Counted from the first letter of the stretch, positions 17,502 through 26,447 are shown. The stretch is 64,000 nt of DNA from Clostridiales bacterium (GCA_016278505.1 JADQBQ010000015.1:88089-152088); one strand, 5' to 3'. The notes: generated by a model from the letters alone, not told the origin. Numbers and translations: made by a program.

Positions 17502-18467
17502 GTGTTGACAGAAGTTTTACCCAAACTGTATAAACTTGAAATACCCCTTCCCAACAATCCTTTAAAAGCGCTAAATGCTTACGTATTTAAAGGCAAAGAT
17601 CGAAATTTAATTGTTGACACCGGAATGAATAGAGAAGAATGTAAAAGTGTAATGCTATCCGGCCTGAGGGAAATTGACATTGATCTAAAGAAAACCGATT
17701 TTTTTATTACGCACATGCATGCCGATCACGCAGGGTTGATTTCTTCACTCCAAACGGAAACCTCGAAGGTATACTGCAGTGAGCCTGACGCCCGGCGCAT
17801 TAACTTTAGCGACCAGTGGGACAAAACACTTGCCAACGCCCGTCTAAACGGTTTTCCCGAAAGTGATCTCCAGGAGGCCTACAAAAACCATCCGGGTAAT
17901 AAATATCAATCCCGCGGAATGATTGATTTTAACATTTTTCGGGAAGGGAATACACTAGACGCAGGGGAATACTCTCTCTGTTGCATAGAAACCCCCGGCC
18001 ATACAGCAGGTCATTTATGCCTTTACGAGAAAGAAAATAAGATTTTGGTAGCGGGAGACCACCTCTTGAAAGACATAACCCCAAATATCTCAGCCTGGGC
18101 GGATGACAGAGACCCCCTAAAGGAGTATCTACAAAGCCTGGACAAAATTCTTTCTTTTGATATCCACTTGGTTTTACCTGGTCACAGAAGCCTTTTTAAA
18201 GATAGCCGCCAACGGGTTGAAGAACTCAAAGCACACCACACAAATCGAACGGAAGAAATTCTTTCCATACTGGCAAAAGGGGCTCAGGATGCTTTCCAAG
18301 TAGCTGCAAGAATGAGCTGGGACTTAACTTATACAACCTGGGAAATGTTCCCCGTACAGCAAAAATGGTTTGCTGCCGGTGAGGCCCTTGCACACTTAAT
18401 ATATCTGCAAGGTCAGGAAAAAATAAAAAGTTGTAGAAAAGAAGACAAAATAAAATATTATCTCTAA
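17502..18467 (+). CDS. Metallo-beta-lactamase fold hydrolase
   Basis: A 321-aa MBL-fold protein. The GTG start follows AAAGGGGG. The metal-binding motif THMHADHAG (about 69-77) is intact, followed by ETPGHTAGHLC (about 165) and the later His of VLPGHRSLF (about 226). The C-terminal region beyond residue 250 is helical, as in RNase Z/LACTB2-like hydrolases. Likely a hydrolase of thioesters, phosphodiesters or lactones; the exact substrate cannot be read. The HAD phosphatase gene follows by 11 bp, so the two are probably co-transcribed. Confidence 0.87.
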   Translation: MLTEVLPKLYKLEIPLPNNPLKALNAYVFKGKDRNLIVDTGMNREECKSVMLSGLREIDIDLKKTDFFITHMHADHAGLISSLQTETSKVYCSEPDARRINFSDQWDKTLANARLNGFPESDLQEAYKNHPGNKYQSRGMIDFNIFREGNTLDAGEYSLCCIETPGHTAGHLCLYEKENKILVAGDHLLKDITPNISAWADDRDPLKEYLQSLDKILSFDIHLVLPGHRSLFKDSRQRVEELKAHHTNRTEEILSILAKGAQDAFQVAARMSWDLTYTTWEMFPVQQKWFAAGEALAHLIYLQGQEKIKSCRKEDKIKYYL

Positions 18468-18478
18468 AGGGATGTGAC

Positions 18479-19213
18479 ATGAAAATGCTGCAAGCGGTTC
18501 TTTTTGACCTGGACGGAACCCTTCTCCAGGTGGACACGGAAGAACTAATGAGAGAATACCTAAAAGATATAGGGGCTGCTGCCGCTTCAGTTACCGAATC
18601 TAACCGGTTTTTGCAGGCATTGATGTCCAGTACAGGTGCCATGCTGGCTGACCGCAATCCTAAGCAAACTAATTTTGATGTATTCTGGGCCGACTTCCGA
18701 TCTCGCCTAGAAGATTGCATAGAATCCCTGGAACCTTTACTGGAAGATTTTTATGAAACAAAATTCCCCGAGCTGCGCCGGGTGGCCGTGGCCAGTAAAA
18801 ATTCAAGGGAAGCTGTACAGACAGTGTTAAGCAAGGGGCTTCGCATTGCTATTGCCACAAACCCGGTATTCCCCTCGGCGGCTGTTCACGAGCGTATGGC
18901 CTGGGCCGGGATAAAGGACCTACCATGGGATTTAATTACCAGCTATGAAGAAATGCATTTCTGTAAACCACACCTGGAATACTATCGCGAAATCGCCTCT
19001 AAACTGGGAGTAAAGCCTCAGGAATGCCTGATGGTGGGCAATGATACCAGGGAAGACATGTCCGCTGCCCATATAGGTATGCGTACCTGCCTGGTTACCG
19101 ACTACCTGATCGGCAGCGGCAATGAGGATTTTCATCCTGAGTGGTCAGGTCCCCTGTCCGAACTTGCCCTGTGGCTGCAGGGGCACTTAAATACATACGC
19201 CTCTGCATACTAA
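18479..19213 (+). CDS. HAD-superfamily hydrolase
   Basis: A 244-aa HAD phosphatase. Motif I is FDLDGTLL (Asp nucleophile near residue 10). Motif II is in ATNPVFPS (about 124), motif III the Lys of CKPHLEYY (about 160), and motif IV GNDTREDM (about 184). A helical cap lies between motifs I and II. It resembles phosphoglycolate-phosphatase-like HAD proteins. It follows the MBL hydrolase gene closely; substrate unknown. Confidence 0.87.
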   Translation: MKMLQAVLFDLDGTLLQVDTEELMREYLKDIGAAAASVTESNRFLQALMSSTGAMLADRNPKQTNFDVFWADFRSRLEDCIESLEPLLEDFYETKFPELRRVAVASKNSREAVQTVLSKGLRIAIATNPVFPSAAVHERMAWAGIKDLPWDLITSYEEMHFCKPHLEYYREIASKLGVKPQECLMVGNDTREDMSAAHIGMRTCLVTDYLIGSGNEDFHPEWSGPLSELALWLQGHLNTYASAY

Positions 19214-19293
19214 ATTAACCAGCAGTTCATAATATTGAAAGATTAAGTGGGATTATGAGCTTTTCGTAGAGGAGTTTCTAACGGTGATTATAA

Positions 19294-20586
19294 ATGTATG
19301 AGCAAAATACTCAATCAAACTATGATGATATCTTTAAAAGATTGGTTAAGGCTGCATACAACGGGGATGTTGAAAAAGAGATTAAAAAAATCCATCAGGA
19401 GGGGGATGAGACAGCCGATAAATATGCACTTTACGCTTCCGGCGGCGGAGACCCCAATCAGGTTGTGTTTAAAGTTAAAGACTGTGCAGGTGATTGTGTC
19501 CAAAAGACCGGTGAGGACTGCGAAGCTTCCTGCCTTTTTAACGCTGTAGTAAGGGATATGGAAGGCAATGTTGTGATTAAGCATAACAACTGTTCAGGGT
19601 GCGGTAAGTGTGTTGAAGTTTGCAAAAATTATTCGCTGGTGGACAAAAAAGAGTTCGTCCCCATCATTAAACTCCTAAAAGACCGGAAACACCCTGTATT
19701 CGCCATTGTAGCCCCGGCCTTTATTGGCCAGTACTCCCCGCGAATAACCCCGGGCAAGCTGCGTGCAGCATTTAAAAGGCTGGGGTTTTACGGCATGGTG
19801 GAAGTCGCTCTGTTTGCAGACATACTAACCTTAAAAGAAGCACTGGAATTTGACCGCCTGGTGACTAAAGAAGACGATTTCATGCTTACAAGTATGTGCT
19901 GCCCCATATGGTTTTCCATGGTCAAAAGGGTATACAAGGATCTTGTTCCCCACATATCTCCCTCTGTATCGCCCATGATTGCCTGCGGAAGAGGCATCAA
20001 ACACTTACACCCCGGGTCCAAGGTGGTATTTGTGGGCCCCTGCATCGCCAAAAAAGCAGAGGCAAAAGAGGAAGATATTAAGGACGCAGTTGACGCAGTT
20101 CTTACTTTTAAAGAAGTAGATCAGATCTTTGAAGCAGTGGGTATTGACCCGGCTGAACTGGGTGAAGACCCCAGTGAGCACTCGTCCACTGCCGGGAGAA
20201 TTTACGCCAGGACCGGCGGTGTAAGCAGGGCCATCTCTGATACCTTGAATAGGTTATGGCCGGAAAGAAAGATAAAAATAAAGGCTATACAAGCAGACGG
20301 GCCCAAGGACTGCAAAAGAGTGCTCAAAGAAGTCCTGGAAGGTAAAATAGATGCTAACTTTTTGGAAGGTATGGGATGTCCCGGCGGGTGTGTGGGTGGG
20401 CCAAAATCAGTGACTGATGTAGAGACCGGCACCAAACGTGTAAATGAATACGGCAGAGAAGCAGAATCTTTAACACCCGTTGACAATGAGCATGTTATGG
20501 ATTTGTTAAAACACCTGGGAATAGCTGATATCCATGAATTTTTAGACAGCGACAAAGCAGCTATGTTCATCAGAGATTTTATGTAA
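19294..20586 (+). CDS. [FeFe] hydrogenase catalytic-domain protein
   Basis: A 430-aa protein. Residues 64-80 and 100-110 carry two ferredoxin-type cysteine sets (CAGDC..CEASC and CSGCGKCVEVC). The H-cluster domain follows: L1 TSMCCPIW (about 199-206), L2 VGPCIAKKAE (about 247-256), L3 EGMGCPGGCVGGP (about 358-370). All four H-cluster cysteines appear present. L1 usually reads TSCCP; here an extra Met separates TS from CC. It lacks the [2Fe-2S] domain of long electron-bifurcating forms and has no HydB/HydC neighbours or maturases. It may be a monomeric ferredoxin-linked enzyme or a sensory form. Confidence 0.85.
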   Translation: MYEQNTQSNYDDIFKRLVKAAYNGDVEKEIKKIHQEGDETADKYALYASGGGDPNQVVFKVKDCAGDCVQKTGEDCEASCLFNAVVRDMEGNVVIKHNNCSGCGKCVEVCKNYSLVDKKEFVPIIKLLKDRKHPVFAIVAPAFIGQYSPRITPGKLRAAFKRLGFYGMVEVALFADILTLKEALEFDRLVTKEDDFMLTSMCCPIWFSMVKRVYKDLVPHISPSVSPMIACGRGIKHLHPGSKVVFVGPCIAKKAEAKEEDIKDAVDAVLTFKEVDQIFEAVGIDPAELGEDPSEHSSTAGRIYARTGGVSRAISDTLNRLWPERKIKIKAIQADGPKDCKRVLKEVLEGKIDANFLEGMGCPGGCVGGPKSVTDVETGTKRVNEYGREAESLTPVDNEHVMDLLKHLGIADIHEFLDSDKAAMFIRDFM

Positions 20587-20600
20587 GGTAATTTGACCGT

Positions 20601-21977
20601 TTAATGCTCAGCCAGGAAAAGGTAACGTGCAAGAACCAGAACAGTCAGTACCCACATCAGCCAGTGTACTTCCCTAGTTCTCCCGCCGGTTAATTTTAAC
20701 AGCGCATAAAAAACAATTCCCGCAGCGATACCGTTGGCTATGCTCCCGGTAAAGGGCATCAGTACTATGGTTAAAAAGGCCGGTAGCCCCTCGGAAAAAT
20801 CCTCAAAATTAATTTCCCGCACCGCTTGAGCCATCAAAAGGCCCACAATAATAAGCGCCGGGGCTGTGGCCGCGCCGGGTATCAGCCCGGCCAGGGGGGC
20901 TAAAACAATGGCCAACAGAAATAAGACCCCCGTGGTTACAGCCGTAAGGCCGGTTCTACCACCTTCAGCGATGCCGGCTGTACTCTCAACATAAGCAGTA
21001 ACGGTACTGGTCCCCATTAGGGCACCGAAGGAAACACCACATGCATCGACCAACATAGCCTTACCCAGTCGTGGAGATTGCCCCTTTTCATCCAACAGAC
21101 CGGCCTTTCCGGCCGTCCCCACCAGGGTACCAAAAGTATCAAAAAGTTCAACAAAGGTGAAAGTGAAAATTGCTGTCCAAAGGCCCAATTCCAATGCCCC
21201 CGCCAGGTCCAACTGCCCCACGGCCAACCCGGAAAGATTGGGCAGGGCAAAGGGACGGAAGTTGGCCGGTATTTCAGTAACACCAAGGGGAATTCCAATT
21301 AAGGTGGTTAAAATAATCCCAAACAAAAGGGCTCCTTTTATCCTTTTGGCCATTAACAGCGCTGAAATGACCAGTCCTACTAAGGCTAATAATGTGATGG
21401 GACTGCCGAAGGATCCCAGGGACATATTCCACTCAAAAAACTGCAAATTGGCAATTCCACCTGATTTCTGTAGCGCCTCCAGGGTTGGTGGAATTACGGG
21501 ACCGGCTTTAATCACCATAAACTCAGACATTTTTAAGCCCAGCATGGTAATAAAGAAACCAATACCTACAATAATGGCTTTTTTAATCGAGTTGGGTACC
21601 GCAATAACCAGCATCTGACGAATTTTAGTCACGGTAAGAATAATAAATATGACGCCGGAGATAAAAACCGCTCCTAGGGCCGTCTGCCAGGGAATGCCTA
21701 CATGTTGGGCAGCTACCGTGGCAAAATAAGCGTTTAACCCCATCCCGGGGGCCAGTGCAATGGGGAAGTTAACTAACAAACCCATGGCAATGGTCACCAG
21801 ACCGGCAGCAACTGCCGTTGCAAAAAATACAGCATCCTTGCTCATGCCGGTAGCAGCAAGAATATTAGGGTTTAGAAACAAAATGTAGGACATTGTCATA
21901 AAGGTGGTCAGCCCTGCAATTATTTCGGTGCGGGCATCAGTACGGTATTCTCTAAGTTTAAATAGTCTTTCCAACAT
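20601..21977 (-). CDS. NCS2/AzgA-family purine permease
   Basis: A 458-aa membrane protein with about 12-14 helices. It belongs to the AzgA/PbuG branch of NCS2 nucleobase transporters, shown by FRLREYRT-like start FKLREYRTDARTEIIAGLTT, the motif NFPIALAPGMGLNAYFA (about 70-86), and FVELFDTFGTLVGTAGKAGL (about 271-290). It should import guanine, hypoxanthine or adenine with protons. Convergent with the hydrogenase gene at only 14 bp, so antisense effects are possible. The leader carries a hairpin but not a recognisable purine riboswitch. Confidence 0.9.
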   Translation of the reverse strand: MLERLFKLREYRTDARTEIIAGLTTFMTMSYILFLNPNILAATGMSKDAVFFATAVAAGLVTIAMGLLVNFPIALAPGMGLNAYFATVAAQHVGIPWQTALGAVFISGVIFIILTVTKIRQMLVIAVPNSIKKAIIVGIGFFITMLGLKMSEFMVIKAGPVIPPTLEALQKSGGIANLQFFEWNMSLGSFGSPITLLALVGLVISALLMAKRIKGALLFGIILTTLIGIPLGVTEIPANFRPFALPNLSGLAVGQLDLAGALELGLWTAIFTFTFVELFDTFGTLVGTAGKAGLLDEKGQSPRLGKAMLVDACGVSFGALMGTSTVTAYVESTAGIAEGGRTGLTAVTTGVLFLLAIVLAPLAGLIPGAATAPALIIVGLLMAQAVREINFEDFSEGLPAFLTIVLMPFTGSIANGIAAGIVFYALLKLTGGRTREVHWLMWVLTVLVLARYLFLAEH

Positions 21978-22016
21978 ATTTTACTCCTTAAATATCTCTT
22001 TTTTAAACATAAGAAA

Positions 22017-22055
22017 CTCAGACGGTAAACCTTTTTTCCTTACTAACCGCCTGAG
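22017..22055 (-). promoter_or_regulatory. Hairpin in the purine permease leader
   Basis: Arms CTCAGGCGGT and ACCGTCTGAG (minus strand) pair with one mismatch around a ~19-base loop, about 40 bp before the permease start. It lacks the purine riboswitch core and has no downstream U tract. It could be an operator or an RNA hairpin. The class is not identified. Confidence 0.4.
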
Positions 22056-22143
22056 CCTGTATCGTATAACTATTTTTTTATAAATAGTGAATTATTATTC
22101 CATAAATCAGCCCTCACCGAAAACTTTGTTTATAAATTTATTA

Positions 22144-22461
22144 TTACCTTAGCTTACCGTGCACAGCCAGCCATATACAGGGCGGGTCTTCTGAGGTCCA
22201 CTCCACACGGTGACGCTCGTGAGCAGGTATAAATAGCCAGTCTCCGGATTCCATTTCCAACTCTCTCCCGTCCTCCCACACCAGTTTGGCCTGCCCCTGG
22301 ATAAGAACCACCCATTCATCCCTTTCCTGGTCATACCATTGTCCCTCCGGCGAGGATTGCCCGCTGGAAAGTATCCTTTCAATTAATATTCCATTATCCG
22401 GGATCAAAGGTTCAAAAATTTCCTTATCCGGGAGTGGCTTGGGAAGATCAAAAAGGTTCAT
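22144..22461 (-). CDS. Cupin domain protein
   Basis: A 105-aa single-domain cupin. The two cupin motifs are visible as GQWYDQERDEWVVLIQGQAK (about 41-60) and GDWLFIPAHERHRVEW (about 73-88), with His/Glu residues that could bind a metal. It is small and soluble, often found near sugar or stress genes, but its neighbours give no clue here. The purine permease gene downstream is on the same strand, about 165 bp away. Confidence 0.85.
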   Translation of the reverse strand: MNLFDLPKPLPDKEIFEPLIPDNGILIERILSSGQSSPEGQWYDQERDEWVVLIQGQAKLVWEDGRELEMESGDWLFIPAHERHRVEWTSEDPPCIWLAVHGKLR

Positions 22462-22614
22462 AAAAGGTACCTCCTCTCTGACAAAATTGACCTTATTTTA
22501 CCATACCCCCCCTTGATAAGAAATAAGCGCCTAATATCATCAGACTTTGACAATTTCTGCTTGACTGTCGTGTTAGAATAAAAAAAAGATAAATTATAAA
22601 GGGGAGAGGAAACA

Positions 22615-22968
22615 TTGGCAAACGTTTTAATTGTCACGTGTAACAAGATCAGAGACATAAACTGTGTATCCTGCCTCAAGTGTTTTAAGGCAGCCGAGCT
22701 TAAAGACGGGGAATTTGCCAAGTACGATGAAGTAAATATTGTAGGCATGTGTGGTTGCGGTGATTGTCCCGGCCTGGTAATGCCCAAACTAACTCTGGTG
22801 CTGGAACAAGCTGATTACTTGGAAAGAGATATCGATGCCATTCACTTTGGCACTTGTGTGCTCAAGGCCTGCAAAACGGCGGCGTGCCCCATTGACCTGG
22901 AGAAAGTATCCAAAATGATTAAAACAAAAATGGGCATACCCGTAACAGTTGGAACCCATAATTATTAA
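22615..22968 (+). CDS. CGGC-domain cysteine-rich protein
   Basis: A 117-aa protein with a TTG start after GGGGAGAGGA. It fits the CGGC domain family: an N-terminal CNKIRDINCVSCLKCFKA region, a central MCGCGDCPG (the family motif CGGCPG with changes) and HFGTCVLKACKTAACP. Nine or more cysteines suggest a bound metal or Fe-S cluster. The family is common in anaerobes and of unknown function. It precedes the DtxR regulator and iron uptake genes, which hints at a role in metal handling, but it has its own terminator. Confidence 0.82.
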   Translation: MANVLIVTCNKIRDINCVSCLKCFKAAELKDGEFAKYDEVNIVGMCGCGDCPGLVMPKLTLVLEQADYLERDIDAIHFGTCVLKACKTAACPIDLEKVSKMIKTKMGIPVTVGTHNY

Positions 22969-22997
22969 ATAGAAATTACCTGATTAATTGACTGTTT

Positions 22998-23034
22998 AAA
23001 GAGGTTAAAACATTATGTTTTAACCTCTTTTGTT
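22998..23034 (+). terminator. Intrinsic terminator
   Basis: Hairpin arms AAAGAGGTTAAAAC and GTTTTAACCTCTTT around ATTAT, followed by TGTTTTATTTTTTT. Directly downstream of the CGGC-protein gene. Confidence 0.9.
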
Positions 23035-23079
23035 TTATTTTTTTACATAAATTTCTATTATTTCACCAGCTTAACAAAG

Positions 23080-23093
23080 TTAGATGCAACTAA
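23080..23093 (+). promoter_or_regulatory. Possible DtxR-type operator
   Basis: TTAGATGCAACTAA is an imperfect dyad with TTAG and CTAA ends around TGCA, about 80 bp before the regulator gene. The TTAG..CTAA outline recalls DtxR/IdeR boxes, and autoregulation is common in the family. The match is short, so this is weak. Confidence 0.3.
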
Positions 23094-23170
23094 ACCGGTG
23101 AAGTGACATAAAATGCATTATAACAAGATTCAAAATGGACATTTTGGGGTCTACAAAGGGGGTTGCCGTA

Positions 23171-23620
23171 GTGCTGTCGCCAAGCTTGGAGGACTACTTG
23201 GAAGAAATATACCGGTTTTCTATACAAAATAACGTAGTAAGGGTCAGTGACATTGCTGACTGTTTAAACGTAACCTTACCTTCAGTAAATAACGCCATTC
23301 GAAAACTACATCAGAAAAACTATTTAGTATATAAGAAATATAGGGATTTAGTACTAACCGAAAAGGGACGTAAAGTGGGGAAATTTTTAGTAGACAGAAA
23401 CAGTATCCTGCAGAAATTTTTACAAGAAATAGATTCCCAGTGTGATATCGAAGCTGAAGCAGAGGCCATGGAGCACTATCTAACACTTCCCACTATAAGA
23501 GCCATAGAAAATCTATTGCATTTTTTGGAGGATAACCAAGAATGCCGGGAAAAATTTTTGCAGCACTGTGAGCAGCGCAAGAAAATGGGCCTGGGCCTAA
23601 AAGACGGGTATCAAGAGTAA
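23171..23620 (+). CDS. DtxR/MntR-family metal-dependent repressor
   Basis: A 149-aa regulator starting at GTG (23171), chosen because AAAGGGGG lies just before it and the family begins with SPSLEDYLEEIYRF. The frame stays open to an ATG at 23135. The winged helix runs over residues 1-60 (VRVSDIADCLNVTLPSVNNA is the recognition region), followed by the helical dimerisation and metal-binding domain (residues such as Glu/His in MEHYL). There is no SH3 domain, as in MntR. It lies upstream of feoA/feoB and probably controls iron or manganese uptake with Fe2+ or Mn2+ as co-repressor. Confidence 0.85.
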   Translation: MLSPSLEDYLEEIYRFSIQNNVVRVSDIADCLNVTLPSVNNAIRKLHQKNYLVYKKYRDLVLTEKGRKVGKFLVDRNSILQKFLQEIDSQCDIEAEAEAMEHYLTLPTIRAIENLLHFLEDNQECREKFLQHCEQRKKMGLGLKDGYQE

Positions 23621-23633
23621 AACTCGTTTAGCT

Positions 23634-23670
23634 AAAGGAAAAGGGGACAGTCACCTTTTCCTTTTATTTT
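23634..23670 (+). terminator. Intrinsic terminator
   Basis: Hairpin arms AAAGGAAAAGG and CCTTTTCCTTT around GGACAGTCA, followed by TATTTTTT. It separates the regulator gene from the feo operon. Confidence 0.85.
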
Positions 23671-23710
23671 TTGCCACCGACTTAAATGTAACACAATTAC
23701 AGTCCACTAC

Positions 23711-23726
23711 ATATTATTCATAATAT
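23711..23726 (+). promoter_or_regulatory. AT-rich dyad upstream of feoA
   Basis: ATATTATTCATAATAT is a perfect 7-bp dyad with a 2-base centre, about 62 bp before feoA. Its place between the DtxR-type gene and the iron operon makes it a candidate regulator site, though AT-rich dyads also arise by chance. Confidence 0.35.
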
Positions 23727-23787
23727 ATAGCGTTGTTAGACGGCGTTAACATTCTTAATCAAACCTAATATCAAGGGAGGATCTGAA

Positions 23788-24024
23788 ATGTACGGTTCAA
23801 CAACATTAAACAGTGCACCTGTGGGCTCATTTGTGCTGGTAAAAGAAGTAAATGCAGAAGGGTTGACACGCAGGCGGCTTTTAGACCTGGGTTTAGTCCC
23901 CGGTACCCGGGTAGAGGTTATCCGCCGCAGTCCGGTAGGCGACCCTATTGCCTTTAATATACGTGGTGCTGTAATCGCTTTGCGTCAGGAAGAATCAAGT
24001 AAAGTAACGGTTATAGACAGCTAG
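23788..24024 (+). CDS. feoA: Ferrous iron transport protein A
   Basis: A 78-aa FeoA of the usual length with an SH3-like barrel. The family pattern is plain: VKEVNAEGLTRRRLLDLGLV, PGTRVEVIRRSPVGDPIAFN, and IRGAVIALRQEES. Soluble and cytoplasmic; it helps FeoB-mediated Fe2+ uptake. AAGGGAGGA precedes the ATG. First gene of the feoA-feoB operon. Confidence 0.93.
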   Translation: MYGSTTLNSAPVGSFVLVKEVNAEGLTRRRLLDLGLVPGTRVEVIRRSPVGDPIAFNIRGAVIALRQEESSKVTVIDS

Positions 24025-24065
24025 AGGAAATCTCCCTATCTCCGAGGGGCAAAGGAGGATAAAAA

Positions 24066-24842
24066 ATGGGTTTGACTTACCAATCAACCGGTAAACTGGC
24101 CAACCGTGAAGCGTTTGACGTACCGGTATCTGCAAATGAACCTGTTATTGCCCTGGCCGGTAATCCCAATACCGGCAAAAGTACCGTGTTTAATGCTTTA
24201 ACCGGATTGCGCCAGCATACCGGTAATTGGCCGGGAAAAACGGTGCTGCAGACAAAGGGTATTTTCATACATGAAGGCCAACAATACACCCTGGTTGATC
24301 TGCCGGGAACATACTCATTGTTGGCCAACTCCGTAGACGAACAAGTGGCCAGGGATTTTATCTGCTTCGCAAAACCGGATGCAACCATTGTGGTTGTTGA
24401 TGCCACCTGCCTGGAAAGGAACTTAAATCTTGCCTTGCAGGTTATGGAAATAACTGAACAAGTGGTCCTCTGTGTCAATTTAATTGATGAGGCAAGACGC
24501 AGAAAATTAAATATTGATACCGGTGCGTTAACCAGAGCATTAGGCATACCGGTAGTGGCAACGGCGGCCCGCAGTAAAGAAGGTCTACCACAACTTTTGG
24601 AAAGCACAGCCAAGGTTGTCTGGAAAAAAATAAAACCCAGACCCAACCTTGTACAATATATCCCCGAAGTAGAAGCAGCCGTATCGCTTTTGGAGCCAAA
24701 AGTAAAAGCACTACTGGGTAATGACATTAATCCACGCTGGATATCCCTACGCCTGCTTGACGGTGATATCACATTAATAAAGGCTCTGGAAAAATTCTAC
24801 GGCCAACAAAAAGTAAAAAGTGTCAGGGAGGTATTTGCATGA
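24066..24842 (+). CDS. feoB: FeoB GTPase domain as a separate protein
   Basis: A 258-aa protein that is only the cytoplasmic part of FeoB. G1 is GNPNTGKST (about 32-40), G2 lies in HTGNWPGKTV, G3 is DLPGTYSL, and G4 is NLIDEA. The helical GDI-like spacer domain follows to the end. Normal FeoB continues directly into the membrane part; here the frame stops at TGA and the membrane half begins in the overlapping ATGA. It should bind and hydrolyse GTP and gate the channel made by the next gene product. Confidence 0.93.
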   Translation: MGLTYQSTGKLANREAFDVPVSANEPVIALAGNPNTGKSTVFNALTGLRQHTGNWPGKTVLQTKGIFIHEGQQYTLVDLPGTYSLLANSVDEQVARDFICFAKPDATIVVVDATCLERNLNLALQVMEITEQVVLCVNLIDEARRRKLNIDTGALTRALGIPVVATAARSKEGLPQLLESTAKVVWKKIKPRPNLVQYIPEVEAAVSLLEPKVKALLGNDINPRWISLRLLDGDITLIKALEKFYGQQKVKSVREVFA

Positions 24843-26236
24843 GCTTACCCTCCTCTCTGGGCCAGCTCGTGGAAGAAGCTCAAAGACTTTCCGGGCCGCT
24901 ACAGAACACTATCAGGGACAGCATTGTAAACAGCATTTATACCACAGCGGAAAGTATCGCCGCCGGTGCGGTAACCACCGGGGATCCCGAGAGGACAGAC
25001 TGGGACCGTAAGATTGATAATATCTTAACTTCGCCGGTATGGGGCTTTCCCATTATGCTCGGACTTTTGGTGCTGGTGTTCTGGGTAACCATTACAGGAG
25101 CAAACATACCGTCCGCTATGTTGGCCGAAGGGTTGTTCTGGATTGAAGCCAGGTTAACCGATTTCTTTATGGCAGTGAATGCTCCGGCCTGGTTACACGG
25201 ATTTTTGGTGCTGGGTGTATACCGGAGCTTAGCGTGGGTAGTGTCGGTAATGCTTCCGCCCATGGCTATTTTTTTTCCTATGTTTACGCTACTTGAAGAC
25301 TCAGGATATCTGCCCAGAGTTGCCTTTAACCTGGACCGTTTTTTTAAAAAAGCCGGGGCACACGGTAAACAGGCCCTCACCATGAGCATGGGATTCGGTT
25401 GTAATGCAGCAGGGATAATCGCCTGCCGGGTTATTGATTCTCCCAGGGAGCGGTTGATTGCCACCCTTACCAATGTCTTTGTTCCCTGCAACGGGAGGTT
25501 TCCAACCTTAATTGCACTGGCCATGATATTTGTGGGCGGGTCAGTGGCACTATCCCTGGCCGGCGCAGTGGCTACCTTAGCCGTAGCCGGCCTGGTGGTG
25601 CTTGGCATTGCCATCACCCTTTTTGTTTCCTGGCTGCTGTCAAAGACCCTTTTAAAAGGTACACCGTCGTCCTTCACCCTGGAACTACCACCTTACAGAA
25701 GGCCACAGATCGCCCAGGTAATATTGCGCTCCATGCTGGACCGAACCATATTTGTTCTAACCCGGGCCATGATCATTGCGGCACCCGCAGGCGGCATAAT
25801 TTGGATACTGGCCAATACTCACATCGGTGATACCAGTATTTTAGCGGCTTTGGCCGGCTGGCTGGACCCCTTTGCCCAACACATGGGCCTGGACGGTTTT
25901 ATACTAACCGCCTTTATTCTGGGACTCCCCGCCAATGAAATTGTTTTGCCCATCTTGATCATGAGCTATGTTTCCGGGGGTGCAATGATGGAACTGGATA
26001 GTTTAGCAGCTCTCCGGCAGCTTTTAGTTGACCAACACGGTTGGACCTGGCTCACTGCGCTCTGCACTATGATTTTCATCCTTTGCCACTGGCCCTGCGG
26101 CACCACTCTTTTTACCATACAGAAGGAACAGCACAGGTGGCGCTGGACATTACTGGCAGTGGCAATTCCCACAGCCATGGGAATTATTTTGTGCATCACC
26201 GTTAATTACCTGGCGCAAGGCTTAGGGTTAATATAA
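24839..26236 (+). CDS. feoB: FeoB membrane domain as a separate protein
   Basis: A 465-aa protein equal to the C-terminal membrane part of FeoB. It has two Gate-like repeats (nucleoside-recognition type) and about eight to nine helices, with MLPPMAIFFPMFTLLEDSGYLP and SMGFGCNAAGIIACRVIDSPRE (the conserved Cys of the pore region). Together with the GTPase protein it totals 723 residues, about one full FeoB. The ATGA overlap implies coupled translation. It carries Fe2+ into the cytoplasm. Confidence 0.93.
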   Translation: MSLPSSLGQLVEEAQRLSGPLQNTIRDSIVNSIYTTAESIAAGAVTTGDPERTDWDRKIDNILTSPVWGFPIMLGLLVLVFWVTITGANIPSAMLAEGLFWIEARLTDFFMAVNAPAWLHGFLVLGVYRSLAWVVSVMLPPMAIFFPMFTLLEDSGYLPRVAFNLDRFFKKAGAHGKQALTMSMGFGCNAAGIIACRVIDSPRERLIATLTNVFVPCNGRFPTLIALAMIFVGGSVALSLAGAVATLAVAGLVVLGIAITLFVSWLLSKTLLKGTPSSFTLELPPYRRPQIAQVILRSMLDRTIFVLTRAMIIAAPAGGIIWILANTHIGDTSILAALAGWLDPFAQHMGLDGFILTAFILGLPANEIVLPILIMSYVSGGAMMELDSLAALRQLLVDQHGWTWLTALCTMIFILCHWPCGTTLFTIQKEQHRWRWTLLAVAIPTAMGIILCITVNYLAQGLGLI

Positions 26237-26256
26237 TTAAAGTAACACGTATTGCC

Positions 26257-26293
26257 AAAAAGACCCGGGTTAAGTTTACACCCGGGTCTTTTT
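26257..26293 (+). terminator. Intrinsic terminator
   Basis: Hairpin arms AAAAAGACCCGGGT and ACCCGGGTCTTTTT around TAAGTTTAC. It ends the feo operon 20 bp after the stop. Confidence 0.93.
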
Positions 26294-26310
26294 GTTGGAA
26301 AAATCGTTTC

Positions 26311-26360
26311 TAACCTCGGCTTTTGCACCCTCTTACTTAACTCATCTAGTAGGCCGGGCT
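26311..26360 (+). repeat. Diverged partial copy of the 3556-3768 element
   Basis: This stretch aligns by eye with the left end of the element at 3556: TAACCT..CTTTTGC.CCC..TTCATCT/CTCATCT..AGGCC.GGCT, roughly 70% identical over 50 bases with one or two gaps. The right half of the element is absent. It could be a decayed copy or a chance match. Confidence 0.35.
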
Positions 26361-26447
26361 ATAATTATACTTCTTCCATCGCGCCGATTATAAAAAAGAA
26401 ATTATTTCGTTATAATAAATGGAACTGGCTAAAGGAGTGAATTAAAC

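Noticed and set aside
22017..22055. Purine riboswitch in the leader of the purine permease.
   Set aside because: The conserved three-way junction bases and the loop-loop sequence are absent; only a simple hairpin is present.
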